Translations under genes and position numbers: made by a program
Shown: positions 34,803 to 45,130 of the stretch, in pieces
How positions within the stretch are numbered: the stretch's first letter is position 1
How the letters are laid out: each line of letters opens with the position of its first letter
NCBI GenBank assembly: GCA_944358385.1
Contig: CALVQW010000001.1
Coordinates: 124,001 to 188,000, forward strand
Reading direction: 5' to 3'
Length of the DNA stretch: 64,000 nucleotides
Origin: an uncultured Clostridia bacterium
GTDB lineage: Bacteria > Bacillota > Clostridia > Christensenellales > CAG-917
Notes under the pieces: model-generated
What the model saw: only the letters and a program-made list of their open reading frames with translations
Database searches by the model: none
Told to the model about the DNA's origin: nothing

Positions 34803-35696
34803 CTATATCAACGCGTCCACGAAATCTTTTGCATCGAAGGGGATCAGGTCGTCGATCTTCTCCCCCACTCCGACATAGAGGACTGGGAGATCGAGTTCCA
34901 CGGAAATGGCGATGACCACGCCGCCCTTTGCCGTACCGTCCAGCTTGGTGAGGACTATGCCGTCCAGGTCGATCGCCTCGGAGAATATCTCCGCCTGTGC
35001 CACGCCGTTCTGTCCCGTGGTAGCGTCGAGGACGAGATATTTCCTGAAATCCGCGCCGGGAAGTTCCCTATCCACAACGCGGCAGATCTTTTTCAGCTCC
35101 TCCATCAGGTTCTTTTTGTTGTGCAGTCTGCCCGCTGTGTCCACTAAGATTACGTCCGTCCCCTTGGCTTTTGCGGAGGACACGGCATCGAACACGACTG
35201 CGGCGGGATCGGCACCCTCGCTGTGACGGATGACTCTGACGCCCGCGCGTTCACCCCACACTTCCAGCTGCTCGCTCGCGGCGGCGCGGAAGGTGTCGGC
35301 TGCGGCGATGACCACGCTCTTGCCCTGCTCGCGGAACATATGCGCGAGTTTGCCTATGGCGGTGGTCTTGCCCACTCCGTTCACGCCGGAGAGCAGGATG
35401 ACGAGAGGATAGGAATATTCCTCCACCTCATACTCGATGTTGTCGACAAGTATGTCTTTCAGGACGTCTTTGGCGTCCTCGGGGGCTTTGATCTTCTCCT
35501 GATAGACGCGGTCTTTCAGCTCCTCCACCACGCTCTCCGCGGCGGTGACGCCCACGTCGCCGGCAAGCAGAGCCTCTTCCAGCGACTCATAAAACTCGTC
35601 GTCGAGGGCGCGTGCCGAGAAGGCGTAAAAGAGCTTTTTGGCTATGCTGTCCTTGGTCTTTTTGATGCCTGCCGCTATCTTTTGAAAGAATCCCAT
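34803..35696 (-). CDS. ftsY: SRP receptor FtsY
   Basis: A 297-residue GTPase. The NG domain shows LLSGVNGVGKTTAIGKLA, AADTFRAAASEQLEVW, DTAGRL, LDATTGQNG, TKLDGTAKGG and YVGVGEKIDDLIPF. It has only a short amphipathic N-terminus rather than the long acidic A domain of E. coli, as usual in Firmicutes. It directly follows smc (9-bp gap). Confidence 0.98.
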   Translation of the reverse strand: MGFFQKIAAGIKKTKDSIAKKLFYAFSARALDDEFYESLEEALLAGDVGVTAAESVVEELKDRVYQEKIKAPEDAKDVLKDILVDNIEYEVEEYSYPLVILLSGVNGVGKTTAIGKLAHMFREQGKSVVIAAADTFRAAASEQLEVWGERAGVRVIRHSEGADPAAVVFDAVSSAKAKGTDVILVDTAGRLHNKKNLMEELKKICRVVDRELPGADFRKYLVLDATTGQNGVAQAEIFSEAIDLDGIVLTKLDGTAKGGVVIAISVELDLPVLYVGVGEKIDDLIPFDAKDFVDALI

Positions 35697-35705
35697 AATG
35701 TCTCC

Positions 35706-38700
35706 TTAGCGGTCCTTATCCGCCTGTTTCTCCGCCTCCTCGAAGGAGATGGAGACGATCTTCGAGACGCCCTTTTCCTCCATGGTGACGCCGAAGATGC
35801 TGTCCGCATGACGCATAGTCGCCTTCCTGTGCGTGATGACGATGAACTGCGTCTCGGACGAGAATTGTTTGAGATATTCGCCGAAGAGGTTCGCGTTGGA
35901 GTCGTCCAGCGCGGAGTCTATCTCGTCCAAAAGACAGAACGGCATGGGCTTCAACGTGAGGATGGCGAAAAGGATGGCGATGGCTGTGTATGCCTGTTCG
36001 CCGCCGCTGAGCAGCGAGAGGCTCTGCAACCTCTTTCCGGGAGGCTGGGCATAGATGTCTATGCCCGCTTCAAGAGGATCGTCCGTCTCGGTGGTGTCCA
36101 GCTTCAGATCGCACGAGCCGCCGCCGAAGAGCTGCACAAACACTTTGTGGAAGTTCTCGTTGATCTGCGTGAACGCCGCCATGAACTTGTTACGCATCTC
36201 CTCCGTGATGGCGTCGATGACCTGCTTGATGTCGCGGCACGCTTGCAGGATGTCGTCGCGCTGTGCCGTCTGCTCTGCAAGTCTCGCCTCGGAGTCGGCA
36301 AGATCCTGCACGGCGAGCGGGTTGACTTCGCCGAGTTTTGCGATGGACTTTTTGAGTTCCGCAATTGCGGTCTTTGCACCTCTCACCTCGAACGCCTCGT
36401 CCTTCAACGGGAGCGCGGAGGTGTAAGTGAGGTCGTATTCTTCGAGGATATGCTGTTGCAGATAAGCATTCTCGTTGTCCACGTTGGTGAGCATATTCTC
36501 GTCGCGCAGCTTCTTTTCGGAAAGAGCCGCTCTCTCCTCGGTGATGCGCGTCCTGTCCGCGTCGAGGGCAACTATCTTCTCAGAGAGCTTCTTCTTCATC
36601 TCGCTCAATCCCGCGATCTGCTTTTCCAGCTCTTCGATGCGCTTTTTGTCCTCTTCGGAGAAAACGGTCTTGGAGGGCGCGGTGCGGATCTTGTCCAGCT
36701 CCGCTTTGCGGGACTCCAGCTGTGCGGCAAGATCGGCTTTCTCCTCTTTCAAGGCATTCTCCTCTCTGCGCAAACGGAACAGCTCGGTGTCAAAGCCGTC
36801 AATGGCGTTCTTCTGCTCGGCGGATCTGACGCGCAGGGACATGACTTCCTCGCTCAGAGTCTCGCGCTCGGACTTCTGCTCGCTGCTCTGCGAACGCGAT
36901 GCCTCGATGTACGCGTCATATTCCTCCTGACGCTGTCTCACATCCGTTTCCAGCCTGTCGATGTCGCCGAGATCCTCCGCGAGAGCTTTGATAATCGCCT
37001 TCACCTTTTCGAGTTCGGCGGCTTCCGCCGCGATCTCCTCTCTCAGTTGAGCGACGGTTTCCTCCGCCTGTTTGGCTTTGTTCTCATTGAGCGTGGTCTC
37101 GATGCTCACCTCGGATATGCGCGCGGACACCGCTTGCAGCTCCTCTTCCGCCGCCGCTATCTCCGCAAGCCTCTCCTCGCGCTGCGCGCCGAGGCTTGCA
37201 ATGCGGGAACGCATCCTCTCCACATTGGCTTTCGCCTGTTCTATCTGCTTCTCCTGCGAGAGGAGACCGGAGTTCTGCGTGCGTCTGGAACCGCCCGTGA
37301 TCTCGCCGCCGCGGGCGTAGATCTCGCCGTCCAGAGTGACGATCCTGAACCCTTGATTATACTTGCGGTAAAGCCTTTCCGCCGTGTTCATGCCGTCCAC
37401 GACGACGGTGGTGCCGAGGAGAGTCTGTATGAAAGGATAGAACTTGGTGTCGCATTCCACAAGATCCGCCGCTATGCCGAAACAGCCGGGTTCCTGCAAC
37501 GCCGAGGAATATTCCCTGCTCAGCGCGCGGGGACGGCAGGAGGACAGCGGACGGAAGGTCACTCTGCCGTAGCTCTTCTGTTTGAGGTAGGTGATGAGCG
37601 CGGCGGCGTCCCTCTCCGTCTCGACGAGGACATTCTGCAACGCCGCTCCCAGCGAATACTCTATGGCGGACTCATATCCTTCCGGCACGGTGATGACCTC
37701 GGCAAGCACGCCCATGATGCGGCTTTTGAGCGCGGGATCGTGCTTGGCGTCGCGCATGAGTTGCTTGACCGCCTCCTGATAGCCCTGATAATCGTCCTTG
37801 ACGGACACGAGCAGTTTGTACTGCCCTTCGGCAAGACCGAGCTTGGAATTGAGGCTCACGACGTCCGCTTCCAGCCCCTTCACCGCTTCCTGCGCCTCCA
37901 GCTTGGAGGAGAGGATCTCGTTGTTCTTCCTCGAAAGCTCGCGCATCTCCTCCTTGCCCGCCCTGACATTGCTGTCATAGACGGAAAGATCGGTCTCCGC
38001 CTCGTCCAAACTCGCCTTCTTTGCGGTGAGCATATCCTGCAAATTCTTGGCACGCTCCTCGTTGATGGCTTTCTCGGCGATGATGCCGGACTGATTGCCT
38101 TTGAGTTCGCCAAGGCGTTTGAGCGCGGCGACGTACTCGTCGTTTTTGCTGGCAAGATCGCTCTCCCTGCCCTCTATGTCGCGGGAAAGGAAACTCAGCT
38201 TCTTGCTCTTGGACTCCAGCTCCTCGGATGTGGCGAGATAAGCCGCCGTCTCCTTCTCCTTCTTCTCGTTGCACTTGGCGATGAGATCGTCCGAGATGAC
38301 CAGCTGCGCCTCCACGGAGCGCAATTCCGCATTCAGACGATTGATCTCCGCTTGCAGGTTGGAGATCTTCTCCTTGACGAGATTGGCTTGTCCCATGGTG
38401 CGCTCGGCGTCCACTTTGAGAGCGAGCAGCTCAGCATTGCTCTCCTCCGAGAGCCTGTCCACGCCCCCCGATTCTCTCAGACACCGCTCATACTCGTTGA
38501 CGCAGGCGTTGTACTCCTTCTCCTTTTCGGCGATGGCTGCCTGCGTCTCCGCGATGCGGTCGTATATCTTCTGCTTTATGCGCTGTGCGTTCTCGTAATT
38601 GTAGATGTAGAGGTTGACTTCCTGCAATTTGAGCTGTTCTCTCAGCTCCGCATACTTCAAAGCGGTCTCCGCCTGCTTGCGCAAAGGACCGATGTGACGC

Positions 38701-39302
38701 TCCATCTCCGCGATGACGTCGCTGACGGAGTTGAGGTTGTAAGTCGCCTTCTCAAGCTCGCTCTCGGACGCCTTTTTCTGTGCGCGCGCCTTGGAGATGC
38801 CCGCCGCTTCCTCGAATATCTTGCGCCTCTCCTCCGGCTTTGCGGACATGATCTCGTCCACCTTGCCCTGACGGATGATGCTGTAACCGTCCTTGCCCAC
38901 GCCCGTGTCGTGGAAAAGGTTGATTATGTCGCGTTTGAGACAGCGAGTGCGGTTGATGTAATACTCGCTGCTGCCGCTGCGGTCCATCTTTCTGGTGATG
39001 AGCACTTCGTCGAAAGGCAGAGAGGGAAAGAGCTTGTGTCCCTCGTTGTCGAAAAGCAGGGAAACCTCGCAATAGGACATCTTGCCGCGGCTGTCCGTGC
39101 CGTTGAAGATGACGTCCTGCATGACCTTGCCTCTCAGCTGTTTCGCGCTCTGTTCGCCGAGCACCCACCTTATAGCATCGGAGACATTTGACTTCCCGCA
39201 CCCGTTGGGACCTATGATGGCGGTGATGCCTTCGCGGAAAGGTATCTCCACCTTGTCCGCGAACGCCTTAAATCCCCTTGCTTCAATCTTTTTAAGTTGC
39301 AT
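35706..39302 (-). CDS. smc: Chromosome segregation protein SMC
   Basis: A 1198-residue condensin ATPase. It begins MQLKKIEARGFKAFADK at the ATG 39302 (SD GGAGA), with Walker A GPNGCGKSN (31-39) and EQSAKQLRGKVMQDVIFNG. Two long coiled coils (about 170-500 and 670-1020) flank a hinge (about 510-650, YQGYQEAVKQLMRDAK to DGEIYARGGEITGG). The C-terminal head has LSLLSGGEQAYTAIAILFA and CLLDEIDSALDDSN. Order rnc-smc-ftsY is conserved in Firmicutes. Confidence 0.98.
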   Translation of the reverse strand: MQLKKIEARGFKAFADKVEIPFREGITAIIGPNGCGKSNVSDAIRWVLGEQSAKQLRGKVMQDVIFNGTDSRGKMSYCEVSLLFDNEGHKLFPSLPFDEVLITRKMDRSGSSEYYINRTRCLKRDIINLFHDTGVGKDGYSIIRQGKVDEIMSAKPEERRKIFEEAAGISKARAQKKASESELEKATYNLNSVSDVIAEMERHIGPLRKQAETALKYAELREQLKLQEVNLYIYNYENAQRIKQKIYDRIAETQAAIAEKEKEYNACVNEYERCLRESGGVDRLSEESNAELLALKVDAERTMGQANLVKEKISNLQAEINRLNAELRSVEAQLVISDDLIAKCNEKKEKETAAYLATSEELESKSKKLSFLSRDIEGRESDLASKNDEYVAALKRLGELKGNQSGIIAEKAINEERAKNLQDMLTAKKASLDEAETDLSVYDSNVRAGKEEMRELSRKNNEILSSKLEAQEAVKGLEADVVSLNSKLGLAEGQYKLLVSVKDDYQGYQEAVKQLMRDAKHDPALKSRIMGVLAEVITVPEGYESAIEYSLGAALQNVLVETERDAAALITYLKQKSYGRVTFRPLSSCRPRALSREYSSALQEPGCFGIAADLVECDTKFYPFIQTLLGTTVVVDGMNTAERLYRKYNQGFRIVTLDGEIYARGGEITGGSRRTQNSGLLSQEKQIEQAKANVERMRSRIASLGAQREERLAEIAAAEEELQAVSARISEVSIETTLNENKAKQAEETVAQLREEIAAEAAELEKVKAIIKALAEDLGDIDRLETDVRQRQEEYDAYIEASRSQSSEQKSERETLSEEVMSLRVRSAEQKNAIDGFDTELFRLRREENALKEEKADLAAQLESRKAELDKIRTAPSKTVFSEEDKKRIEELEKQIAGLSEMKKKLSEKIVALDADRTRITEERAALSEKKLRDENMLTNVDNENAYLQQHILEEYDLTYTSALPLKDEAFEVRGAKTAIAELKKSIAKLGEVNPLAVQDLADSEARLAEQTAQRDDILQACRDIKQVIDAITEEMRNKFMAAFTQINENFHKVFVQLFGGGSCDLKLDTTETDDPLEAGIDIYAQPPGKRLQSLSLLSGGEQAYTAIAILFAILTLKPMPFCLLDEIDSALDDSNANLFGEYLKQFSSETQFIVITHRKATMRHADSIFGVTMEEKGVSKIVSISFEEAEKQADKDR

Positions 39303-39486
39303 AGATCTCTCCCGATTTTCGATAAGTATACCATATCCCGCGCCCCCGCACAAGCGAAAGAGGGAATGTTTCACAGGATTTGCGAAACATAAAAACCGCG
39401 TGAAACACGCGGTTAATCGTCGAATTTATCAGGTTAGATCCCGGAAATACAGAAATATCGTGCCGTGAAACACGGGCGATTTGCCC

Positions 39487-40176
39487 TCATTTTTTCTGCT
39501 TTTTTGTCCGCTCAAGCTTTGCCAAAGCGTCCGCGGCAGCCGCCTGTTGTGCCGCACGCTTGCTGCCCCCGCAGCCCTCTCCCGTCTTCTCGCCGCCTAG
39601 ATAGAGTGAAAAGGTGAACACGGGTTCGTGCACGGCACCCGTTCTCCCCTCCTCGCGGTACTCCGCCGAAACTCCCTTTTTCATCGCATATTCGTTGATG
39701 CGGGACTTGGAGTCGACAAGTCTCGCGGTGGTCTTTGCCGAGGCTATGTCCTCACTAAGCGCGGTGAGGACGAATTTTTCCGCCGCTTCCAAGCCGCCGT
39801 CCAGATATATCGCCGCGGTGAGGGACTCGAAAAGGTCGCATTTCACTCCCGCGTGGTTGTGGACGGCGTGTTTTCTCTCCCCCTCCCCCACCATAAGCTC
39901 GGATGCGATGTCCAGCCTGTCCACGGCGCGGGCGAGAGGGGCTTCGCTCACCACGCAGGCACGCATCTTGGTGAGCGCGCCTTCGTCGGAATCGGAATAT
40001 AAAGTGAAAAGCTTGCGCGCGACGATAAATCCCAACACGCTGTCGCCGAGAAATTCCAGGTTCTGATAGTTGTCGCGGACGTGCGCGCCCGCGGAAGGAT
40101 GTGTGAAAGCGCGCTCCAAAAGCGCGCCGTCACGGAAGGTGTATCCTATGTTTTTCTCAATCTTCGCTCTTTGCAT
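39487..40176 (-). CDS. rnc: Ribonuclease III
   Basis: A 229-residue double-strand RNA endonuclease. It starts at MQRAKIEKNIGYTF (ATG 40176), overlapping plsX by 20 bp. The RNase III signature NLEFLGDSVLGFIV is intact with its acidic residues, and KCDLFESLTAAIYLDGG supplies the second set. A C-terminal dsRNA-binding domain ends GGSKRAAQQAAAADALAKL. Confidence 0.97.
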   Translation of the reverse strand: MQRAKIEKNIGYTFRDGALLERAFTHPSAGAHVRDNYQNLEFLGDSVLGFIVARKLFTLYSDSDEGALTKMRACVVSEAPLARAVDRLDIASELMVGEGERKHAVHNHAGVKCDLFESLTAAIYLDGGLEAAEKFVLTALSEDIASAKTTARLVDSKSRINEYAMKKGVSAEYREEGRTGAVHEPVFTFSLYLGGEKTGEGCGGSKRAAQQAAAADALAKLERTKKQKK

Positions 40177-41200
40177 CCGCCTTGCCGTCCGTCTCCTCGG
40201 TGGCACGCACCGAGGCTCTGATCTTCTCCACGACGCCGGATTTCGCCAGCTTTCTCGCTTGCAGTATGCTCGCGCATATGGACTTGCGTTTGGACGCGCC
40301 GTGCGCCTTGACCACGACTTTGTTGACGCCCAGGAAGCATGCGCCGCCCTGACTGTTGTAGTCCATGCGCGTCTTTACCTCTTTGAGCACGGGTTTGAGC
40401 ATGAGTGCGCCGAGCTTTGCCCTTAAGCCGCCCTTCTTCACCCCGTCCATGAGGATGGAGAATATCGCACCCGCCGTGCCCTCTGCGGATTTCAACGCGA
40501 TGTTGCCGTTGAAACCGTCCGCGACCACCACGTCAAAGTCGCCGGACAGCATATCCCTCGCCTCGCAGTTGCCCTTGAAGTCGATGTAAGGAGAGGCTTT
40601 GAGCAGCTCGAACGCCTCGCGGTTGAGTTCGTTGCCCTTCTTGTCCTCCGCGCCGTTGCTGAGCAGACCGACGGAAGGTTTCACGGTGTCCGTCATCGCG
40701 CAGGAGAACGCGCTCGCCATCACGGCAAAATGCAGCAGATTGAGAGGCTTGCAGTCCACGTTCGCGCCGCAATCGCACAGCACCACGGGCTTGCCCTTCA
40801 CTGTGGGCAGCGCGGGAGCGAGAGCGGGACGGGACACTCCTTTGATCCTGCCCAGCTTCATATACGCCGCCACCAGCACCGCACCCGTAGCCCCCGCCGA
40901 GACGAACCCCAGCGCGTCGGGATCGGACGCGAGCAGCTCCAGCCCCTTTACGACGGAGCTTTCCTTTTTGGTCTTGACAGCCGTGGTGGGCTGATCGTCG
41001 TTGGTGATGACTTCGGGCGCGTGGACGATCTCCAACCGCGCCACATCGTAGGTGTGTCCCGCAAGCTCGCTTGCGATCAGAGATTTGTCCCCCACCAGCA
41101 CGACATGAAGGCTCTGTTTGGCTTTCAGCGCGTCCAGCGCGCCGAGCACGACTTCCTTCGGGGCGTTGTCACCGCCCATGGCGTCCACGATGATCTTCAT
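40157..41200 (-). CDS. plsX: Phosphate acyltransferase PlsX
   Basis: A 347-residue enzyme making acyl-phosphate from acyl-ACP for phospholipid synthesis. It begins MKIIVDAMGGDNAPKEVVLGA, with TALPTVKGKPVVLCDCGANVD and VADGFNGNIALKSAEG. In most Firmicutes acpP and fab genes separate plsX from rnc; here plsX overlaps rnc directly. Confidence 0.97.
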   Translation of the reverse strand: MKIIVDAMGGDNAPKEVVLGALDALKAKQSLHVVLVGDKSLIASELAGHTYDVARLEIVHAPEVITNDDQPTTAVKTKKESSVVKGLELLASDPDALGFVSAGATGAVLVAAYMKLGRIKGVSRPALAPALPTVKGKPVVLCDCGANVDCKPLNLLHFAVMASAFSCAMTDTVKPSVGLLSNGAEDKKGNELNREAFELLKASPYIDFKGNCEARDMLSGDFDVVVADGFNGNIALKSAEGTAGAIFSILMDGVKKGGLRAKLGALMLKPVLKEVKTRMDYNSQGGACFLGVNKVVVKAHGASKRKSICASILQARKLAKSGVVEKIRASVRATEETDGKADAKSED

Positions 41201-41240
41201 TGAACCTCCCCTTCGGGCGCGATCCGCACCCCTCGTCCGA

Positions 41241-41269
41241 AAAAAAGAGAGCGTCATGCGCTCTCTTGC
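41241..41269 (-). terminator. Terminator after rpmF
   Basis: Minus strand AGAGAGCG and CGCTCTCT pair around CATGA, followed by T7. It lies between rpmF and plsX, so plsX expression may need read-through. Confidence 0.65.
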
Positions 41270-41274
41270 GTGTG

Positions 41275-41460
41275 TTATTTATCCTCTTTGGGAGCGACGA
41301 CTTCCTTGCCTTTGTAGTAGCCGCATTTGGGGCACACGGTGTGGCTCTTGATCAGCTCTTTGCACTGAGGGCACTCGACAAGTCCGGGAGCGGAGATCTT
41401 CCAATTTGCGTAACGGGAATTGGTCTTGGACTTGGAAACTTTATTCTTGGGAACTGCCAT
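41275..41460 (-). CDS. rpmF: 50S ribosomal protein L32
   Basis: A 61-residue protein, [21 protein letters not shown], with two CxxC zinc pairs (CPQC, CPKC), the Zn-binding (C+) form. It is next to plsX as in many bacteria. Confidence 0.97.
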   Translation of the reverse strand: MAVPKNKVSKSKTNSRYANWKISAPGLVECPQCKELIKSHTVCPKCGYYKGKEVVAPKEDK

Positions 41461-41506
41461 TTATTTTTCCTCCGGTTGATGGTCTGATTGCTTATACGCT
41501 CGTATG

Positions 41507-41535
41507 ATTATATATAATCGCGCGAAAGTTGTCAA
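41507..41535 (-). promoter_or_regulatory. Promoter of rpmF-plsX-rnc-smc-ftsY
   Basis: Minus strand TTGACA, 17-bp spacer, TATAAT: a full sigma-A consensus. Confidence 0.8.
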
Positions 41536-41644
41536 ACGCTTTCACGCAAATGCCCTGTGAAATGTGTCGCGGAGGGGAAAAGACGCTCTTTTGCCCGCAT
41601 TTTGCGGGGATGCGCCCCTTCGACTCCGCGCCTCAACGGCAATT

Positions 41645-42841
41645 TCACTTGGCAGAGACGAGTGCCGCGGTCTCTCTTGCGATGGAAAGCTCCTCGTTTG
41701 TGGGCAGGACGAACACCTTGACGTAGCTTTCGGGATCGGACAGCACGTGCAGCCCTTCCGCCCTCTTCTCGTTCTCCTCGAAGTCGAACACCACGCCGAG
41801 ATATTCCATATCCTGCATGACCAGCCTGCGCATATAGGAGCTGTTCTCCCCTATGCCGCCCGTGAACACTATTGCGTCCACTCCGCCCAGCGCGGCTGCG
41901 AAAGAGCCGATGTACTTCTTGATGCGGTACGCCGCTGCTTCCACCGCGAGAGCCGCCTTTTCGTTGCCCTCCGAGATGGCTTTTTCCAGCACGCGCATGT
42001 CGGAATCCAGCTCGCTGATGCCGAGCATACCGCACTTTTTGTTGAGGTACTGCACGGTCTCTTCGGGAGTCATGCCGAGTTTCGCGCGCAGAAATTCCAC
42101 CGCTGCGGGATCGATGTCCCCGCTCCTCGTACCCATGATCAGCCCTTCCAAGGGGGTGAAGCCCATGGAAGTGTCGATGCACTTGCCGTCCTTCACCGCG
42201 GAAATGCTGGAACCGTTGCCCAGATGGCAGATGATGATGCGGCTGTGCTCCGCACCCAGATACTTCACCGCCTCCTCGCTCACGAACTTGTGGCTGGTGC
42301 CGTGGAAGCCGTATTTCCTGATCTTGTACTGCTGATAGACGGAGTACGGGATGCCGTACATGAATGCCTTGGGGGGCATGGTGCTGTGGAAGGTGGTGTC
42401 GAACACCGCCACCATGGGCACGTCGGGCATGACCTCGCGGCAGCTCTTGATGCAGGCGATGTTGCCGGGCATATGCAGAGGTCCGAGTTCCGCATTCTTC
42501 TCGCAGATGCGCACCACTTCGTCGTCGATGACCACGGAGGAATGGAAATCCTCTCCGCTGTGCAGCACGCGGTGACCGACCGCGCCTATCTCGCTCACGG
42601 ACGAGATCGCGCCCGCTTCCTTGTCCGCAAGGGCTTGGAGGACGAGTTCGATCGCCTCCTTATGAGTGGGCATATCCTGCTCTTTTTTGAGGGATCTGCC
42701 GTCCGCGGTCTTTTGGGTGAGAGAGCCGCCCTTCATGCCTATGCGGTCGCACAGACCTTTCAGGAGCATGGTCTCGCTTGCTATGTCGATGAGCTGATAT
42801 TTGAGGGAGGAACTCCCCGCATTGATGACGAGTATGTTCAT
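41645..42841 (-). CDS. ackA: Acetate kinase
   Basis: A 398-residue enzyme converting acetyl-phosphate and ADP to acetate and ATP, the energy-yielding step of acetate fermentation. Motifs: MNILVINAGSSSLKYQL, VFDTTFHSTMP, YGFHGTSHKFVSEEA, HLGNGSSISAVKDGK and FTGGIGENSSYMR. It follows pta by 7 bp. Confidence 0.98.
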   Translation of the reverse strand: MNILVINAGSSSLKYQLIDIASETMLLKGLCDRIGMKGGSLTQKTADGRSLKKEQDMPTHKEAIELVLQALADKEAGAISSVSEIGAVGHRVLHSGEDFHSSVVIDDEVVRICEKNAELGPLHMPGNIACIKSCREVMPDVPMVAVFDTTFHSTMPPKAFMYGIPYSVYQQYKIRKYGFHGTSHKFVSEEAVKYLGAEHSRIIICHLGNGSSISAVKDGKCIDTSMGFTPLEGLIMGTRSGDIDPAAVEFLRAKLGMTPEETVQYLNKKCGMLGISELDSDMRVLEKAISEGNEKAALAVEAAAYRIKKYIGSFAAALGGVDAIVFTGGIGENSSYMRRLVMQDMEYLGVVFDFEENEKRAEGLHVLSDPESYVKVFVLPTNEELSIARETAALVSAK

Positions 42842-42848
42842 ATTCCCC

Positions 42849-43850
42849 TCACTTCACGGATTGCAGCGCGGTGATCGCCGCCACCGCAACGATGTCCTCG
42901 GCGACGCAGCCGCGGCTGAGGTCGTTGACGGGAAGCGCAAGCCCCTGCATGATGGGACCGACCGCCATGCAGTGACCGAAACGCTGTGCGAGCTTATATC
43001 CGATGTTGCCGGCGTCAAGATTCGGGAAAACAAGGACGTTAGCCCTGCCAGCCACACCGCTACCGGGAGCTTTGGTGCCGCCCACTTCCTCGACGATGGC
43101 GGCATCCAGCTGCAACTCGCCGTCCACGTCGATGTAGGGATGCGCCGCCTTGACGAGGGCGTATGCCTGACGCACCTTTTCCACGGATTCGTGCTGCGCG
43201 CTGCCCTTGGTGGAGAAGGAAAGCATTGCGATCTTAGGCTCCACTTCCACGATCTGCTTCGCACTGAAATATGCCGCCTGAACGATGTCGGCAAGCTGCT
43301 CCACCGTGGGATAGGGGATGACCGCACAGTCCGCAAAGATGAACGCGGGCGCGTGGGCGTACTCGAAATGTTCGGGCGGGATCATCACAAAGCAGCTGGA
43401 CACGCTCTTGATGCCGGGAGCGGCTTTGATGACCTGGAACGCCGCGCGGGACACGTCAGCGGAGGAGAACACCGCGCCTCCGACCACGCCGTCCACATCT
43501 CCGCACTTCAATGCTGTGCAGGCGTAGAACATATTATTGCCCTTTATGGTGCGCAGGGCTACATCCTCCGTCATACCCTTTTCCTTGCGCAGCTCATAGA
43601 GCTTTTTTGCGTACTTTTCGACATACTTGTCATTCGCCGCGGGATCGCGGAAAGTCACGCCGGAGAACTTATATTCGGGATATTTGGCTCTGATCTCCGC
43701 CTCGTTGCCGATGAGGACGATCTTGCCTATCTTTTCGCGGGTGAAGATCTCTGCGGCTTTGGCGACTCTGGGATCGTTGCCTTCCGCGAGAGCTATGGTC
43801 TTTTGCAGTTTGGCGGCTCTTTCGAGCAGGTGATCGAGAAATTCGGACAT
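42849..43850 (-). CDS. pta: Phosphate acetyltransferase
   Basis: A 333-residue enzyme making acetyl-phosphate from acetyl-CoA. It begins [33 protein letters not shown]. The C-terminal motifs [32 protein letters not shown] and [17 protein letters not shown] are diagnostic. It is the short single-domain form and forms an operon with ackA. Confidence 0.98.
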   Translation of the reverse strand: MSEFLDHLLERAAKLQKTIALAEGNDPRVAKAAEIFTREKIGKIVLIGNEAEIRAKYPEYKFSGVTFRDPAANDKYVEKYAKKLYELRKEKGMTEDVALRTIKGNNMFYACTALKCGDVDGVVGGAVFSSADVSRAAFQVIKAAPGIKSVSSCFVMIPPEHFEYAHAPAFIFADCAVIPYPTVEQLADIVQAAYFSAKQIVEVEPKIAMLSFSTKGSAQHESVEKVRQAYALVKAAHPYIDVDGELQLDAAIVEEVGGTKAPGSGVAGRANVLVFPNLDAGNIGYKLAQRFGHCMAVGPIMQGLALPVNDLSRGCVAEDIVAVAAITALQSVK

Positions 43851-43875
43851 AATTACCTCAATTAGCTTTATCTCA

Positions 43876-43904
43876 TTGATTTCTTGTTTGATGAGTTATA
43901 TTAT
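43876..43904 (+). promoter_or_regulatory. Promoter of tmcAL
   Basis: TTGATT, 17-bp spacer, TATTAT. Its -10 overlaps the -10 of the divergent pta promoter. Confidence 0.55.
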
Positions 43905-43928
43905 AGAACCGACGCTTTAAAAAAGCAA
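43900..43928 (-). promoter_or_regulatory. Promoter of pta-ackA
   Basis: Minus strand TTGCTT, 17-bp spacer, TATAAT. Confidence 0.55.
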
Positions 43929-43948
43929 GAAATCTAAGGAGCCAGTTT

Positions 43949-45064
43949 GTGAAAATCGCCGCCGTCATAGCCGAATATAATCCTCTGCACAACGGACACG
44001 TCAAACTTCTCAAAAAGGTGAAACGGGAAGTCAAGCCCGATGCCCTCGTCATCGTGATGAGCGGCTCTTTCACCGAGCGCGGCGACATCTGCGTGGCGGA
44101 CAAATACACCCGCGCAGCCTGGGCGGTGGAGTGCGGGGCGGATCTGGTCATCGAGCTTCCCACCGTCTACACCCTCTCCCCCGCAAAGTCTTTTGCGGAA
44201 GGCGCGCTGAAAACGCTGTCCATGCTCGGAGAGTTCACCCTCTGTTTCGGCACGGAGACCAAGGAGCTTGAGGAGCTTTCCTATGTCGCGGAATTCATGC
44301 GCAGCGAGTCCAAGGATATGCGCAATATGCTGAGGGGCTATCTTTCGGAGGGATACTCCGTCGCCAAGTCCCGCACCATGGCACTCGATCTCATACACCC
44401 CGACTACGCCAACCTAGTCAAAGCTCCCAACAACATCCTCGCCGTGGAGTATCTCAAAGCAGGCTCGGCATACGGCGACAGAGTGCAGTATCACAGCGTG
44501 GAGAGAAAGCCGGACAACAACCGCACCATAGTCTCCTCCACCAAGATCCGCGCCATGATGCAGGAAGGCAGGGATTACTCCGCCTTCGTGCCCGAATGCG
44601 TGGTCATCCCCCACCCCACAGACACGGCGAAGTACGGCACGGTGTCCACCTATTCCATGCGCACCAAGACGGCGGCGGAACTCGCGGACATCGCCAACAT
44701 CTCCGAGGGCATGGAGAACCGCATCTCCAAGACGGACTTCAACACTTTTGAGGAATTCCTGCGGCTTACCACCAAAAGGTACACTCGCTCCACGATAAAG
44801 CGCATCGCCGCATCATCCACGGTGGGCATCACCAAGGATCTCGTCGCCCTCGCCCGCGAGAACAAGCCGTACACCACCGTGCTTGCCGCAAACGAGAGAA
44901 AGAAACAGAAGCTCTTTTCGCTGCTTGCCGCAGGGGACGGATATTTCTACTTCAAGCCCTCGGACTGCCCTGCGGACTCCCCCGTCCGTCCCCTCGTGGA
45001 CTTGGACGAGCGCGCCGCAAAAGTGCTGAGGTTGTGCCGCTCAGACGACAAGACCGAGGTTTGA
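43949..45064 (+). CDS. tmcAL: tRNA(Met) cytidine acetate ligase TmcAL
   Basis: A 371-residue enzyme of the former UPF0348 family that uses acetate and ATP to make N4-acetylcytidine at C34 of elongator tRNA-Met. It shows the nucleotidyltransferase-like start AAVIAEYNPLHNGHVKLL, GSFTERGDICVADKYTRA and STKIRAMMQEG. The start is GTG with an AAGGAG SD. It is divergent from pta-ackA, whose product acetate is its substrate. Confidence 0.93.
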   Translation: MKIAAVIAEYNPLHNGHVKLLKKVKREVKPDALVIVMSGSFTERGDICVADKYTRAAWAVECGADLVIELPTVYTLSPAKSFAEGALKTLSMLGEFTLCFGTETKELEELSYVAEFMRSESKDMRNMLRGYLSEGYSVAKSRTMALDLIHPDYANLVKAPNNILAVEYLKAGSAYGDRVQYHSVERKPDNNRTIVSSTKIRAMMQEGRDYSAFVPECVVIPHPTDTAKYGTVSTYSMRTKTAAELADIANISEGMENRISKTDFNTFEEFLRLTTKRYTRSTIKRIAASSTVGITKDLVALARENKPYTTVLAANERKKQKLFSLLAAGDGYFYFKPSDCPADSPVRPLVDLDERAAKVLRLCRSDDKTEV

Positions 45065-45130
45065 ACGGCACATATCGCAACATAAACCCCGCATTTTGAT
45101 AAAAGTCGCATCGCCGATCAAGGAGGAGAC

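Noticed and set aside
35223..39191. Plus-strand open frame of 1322 codons
   Set aside because: It is the antisense of smc/ftsY; SMC motifs and coiled-coil pattern on the minus strand are decisive.
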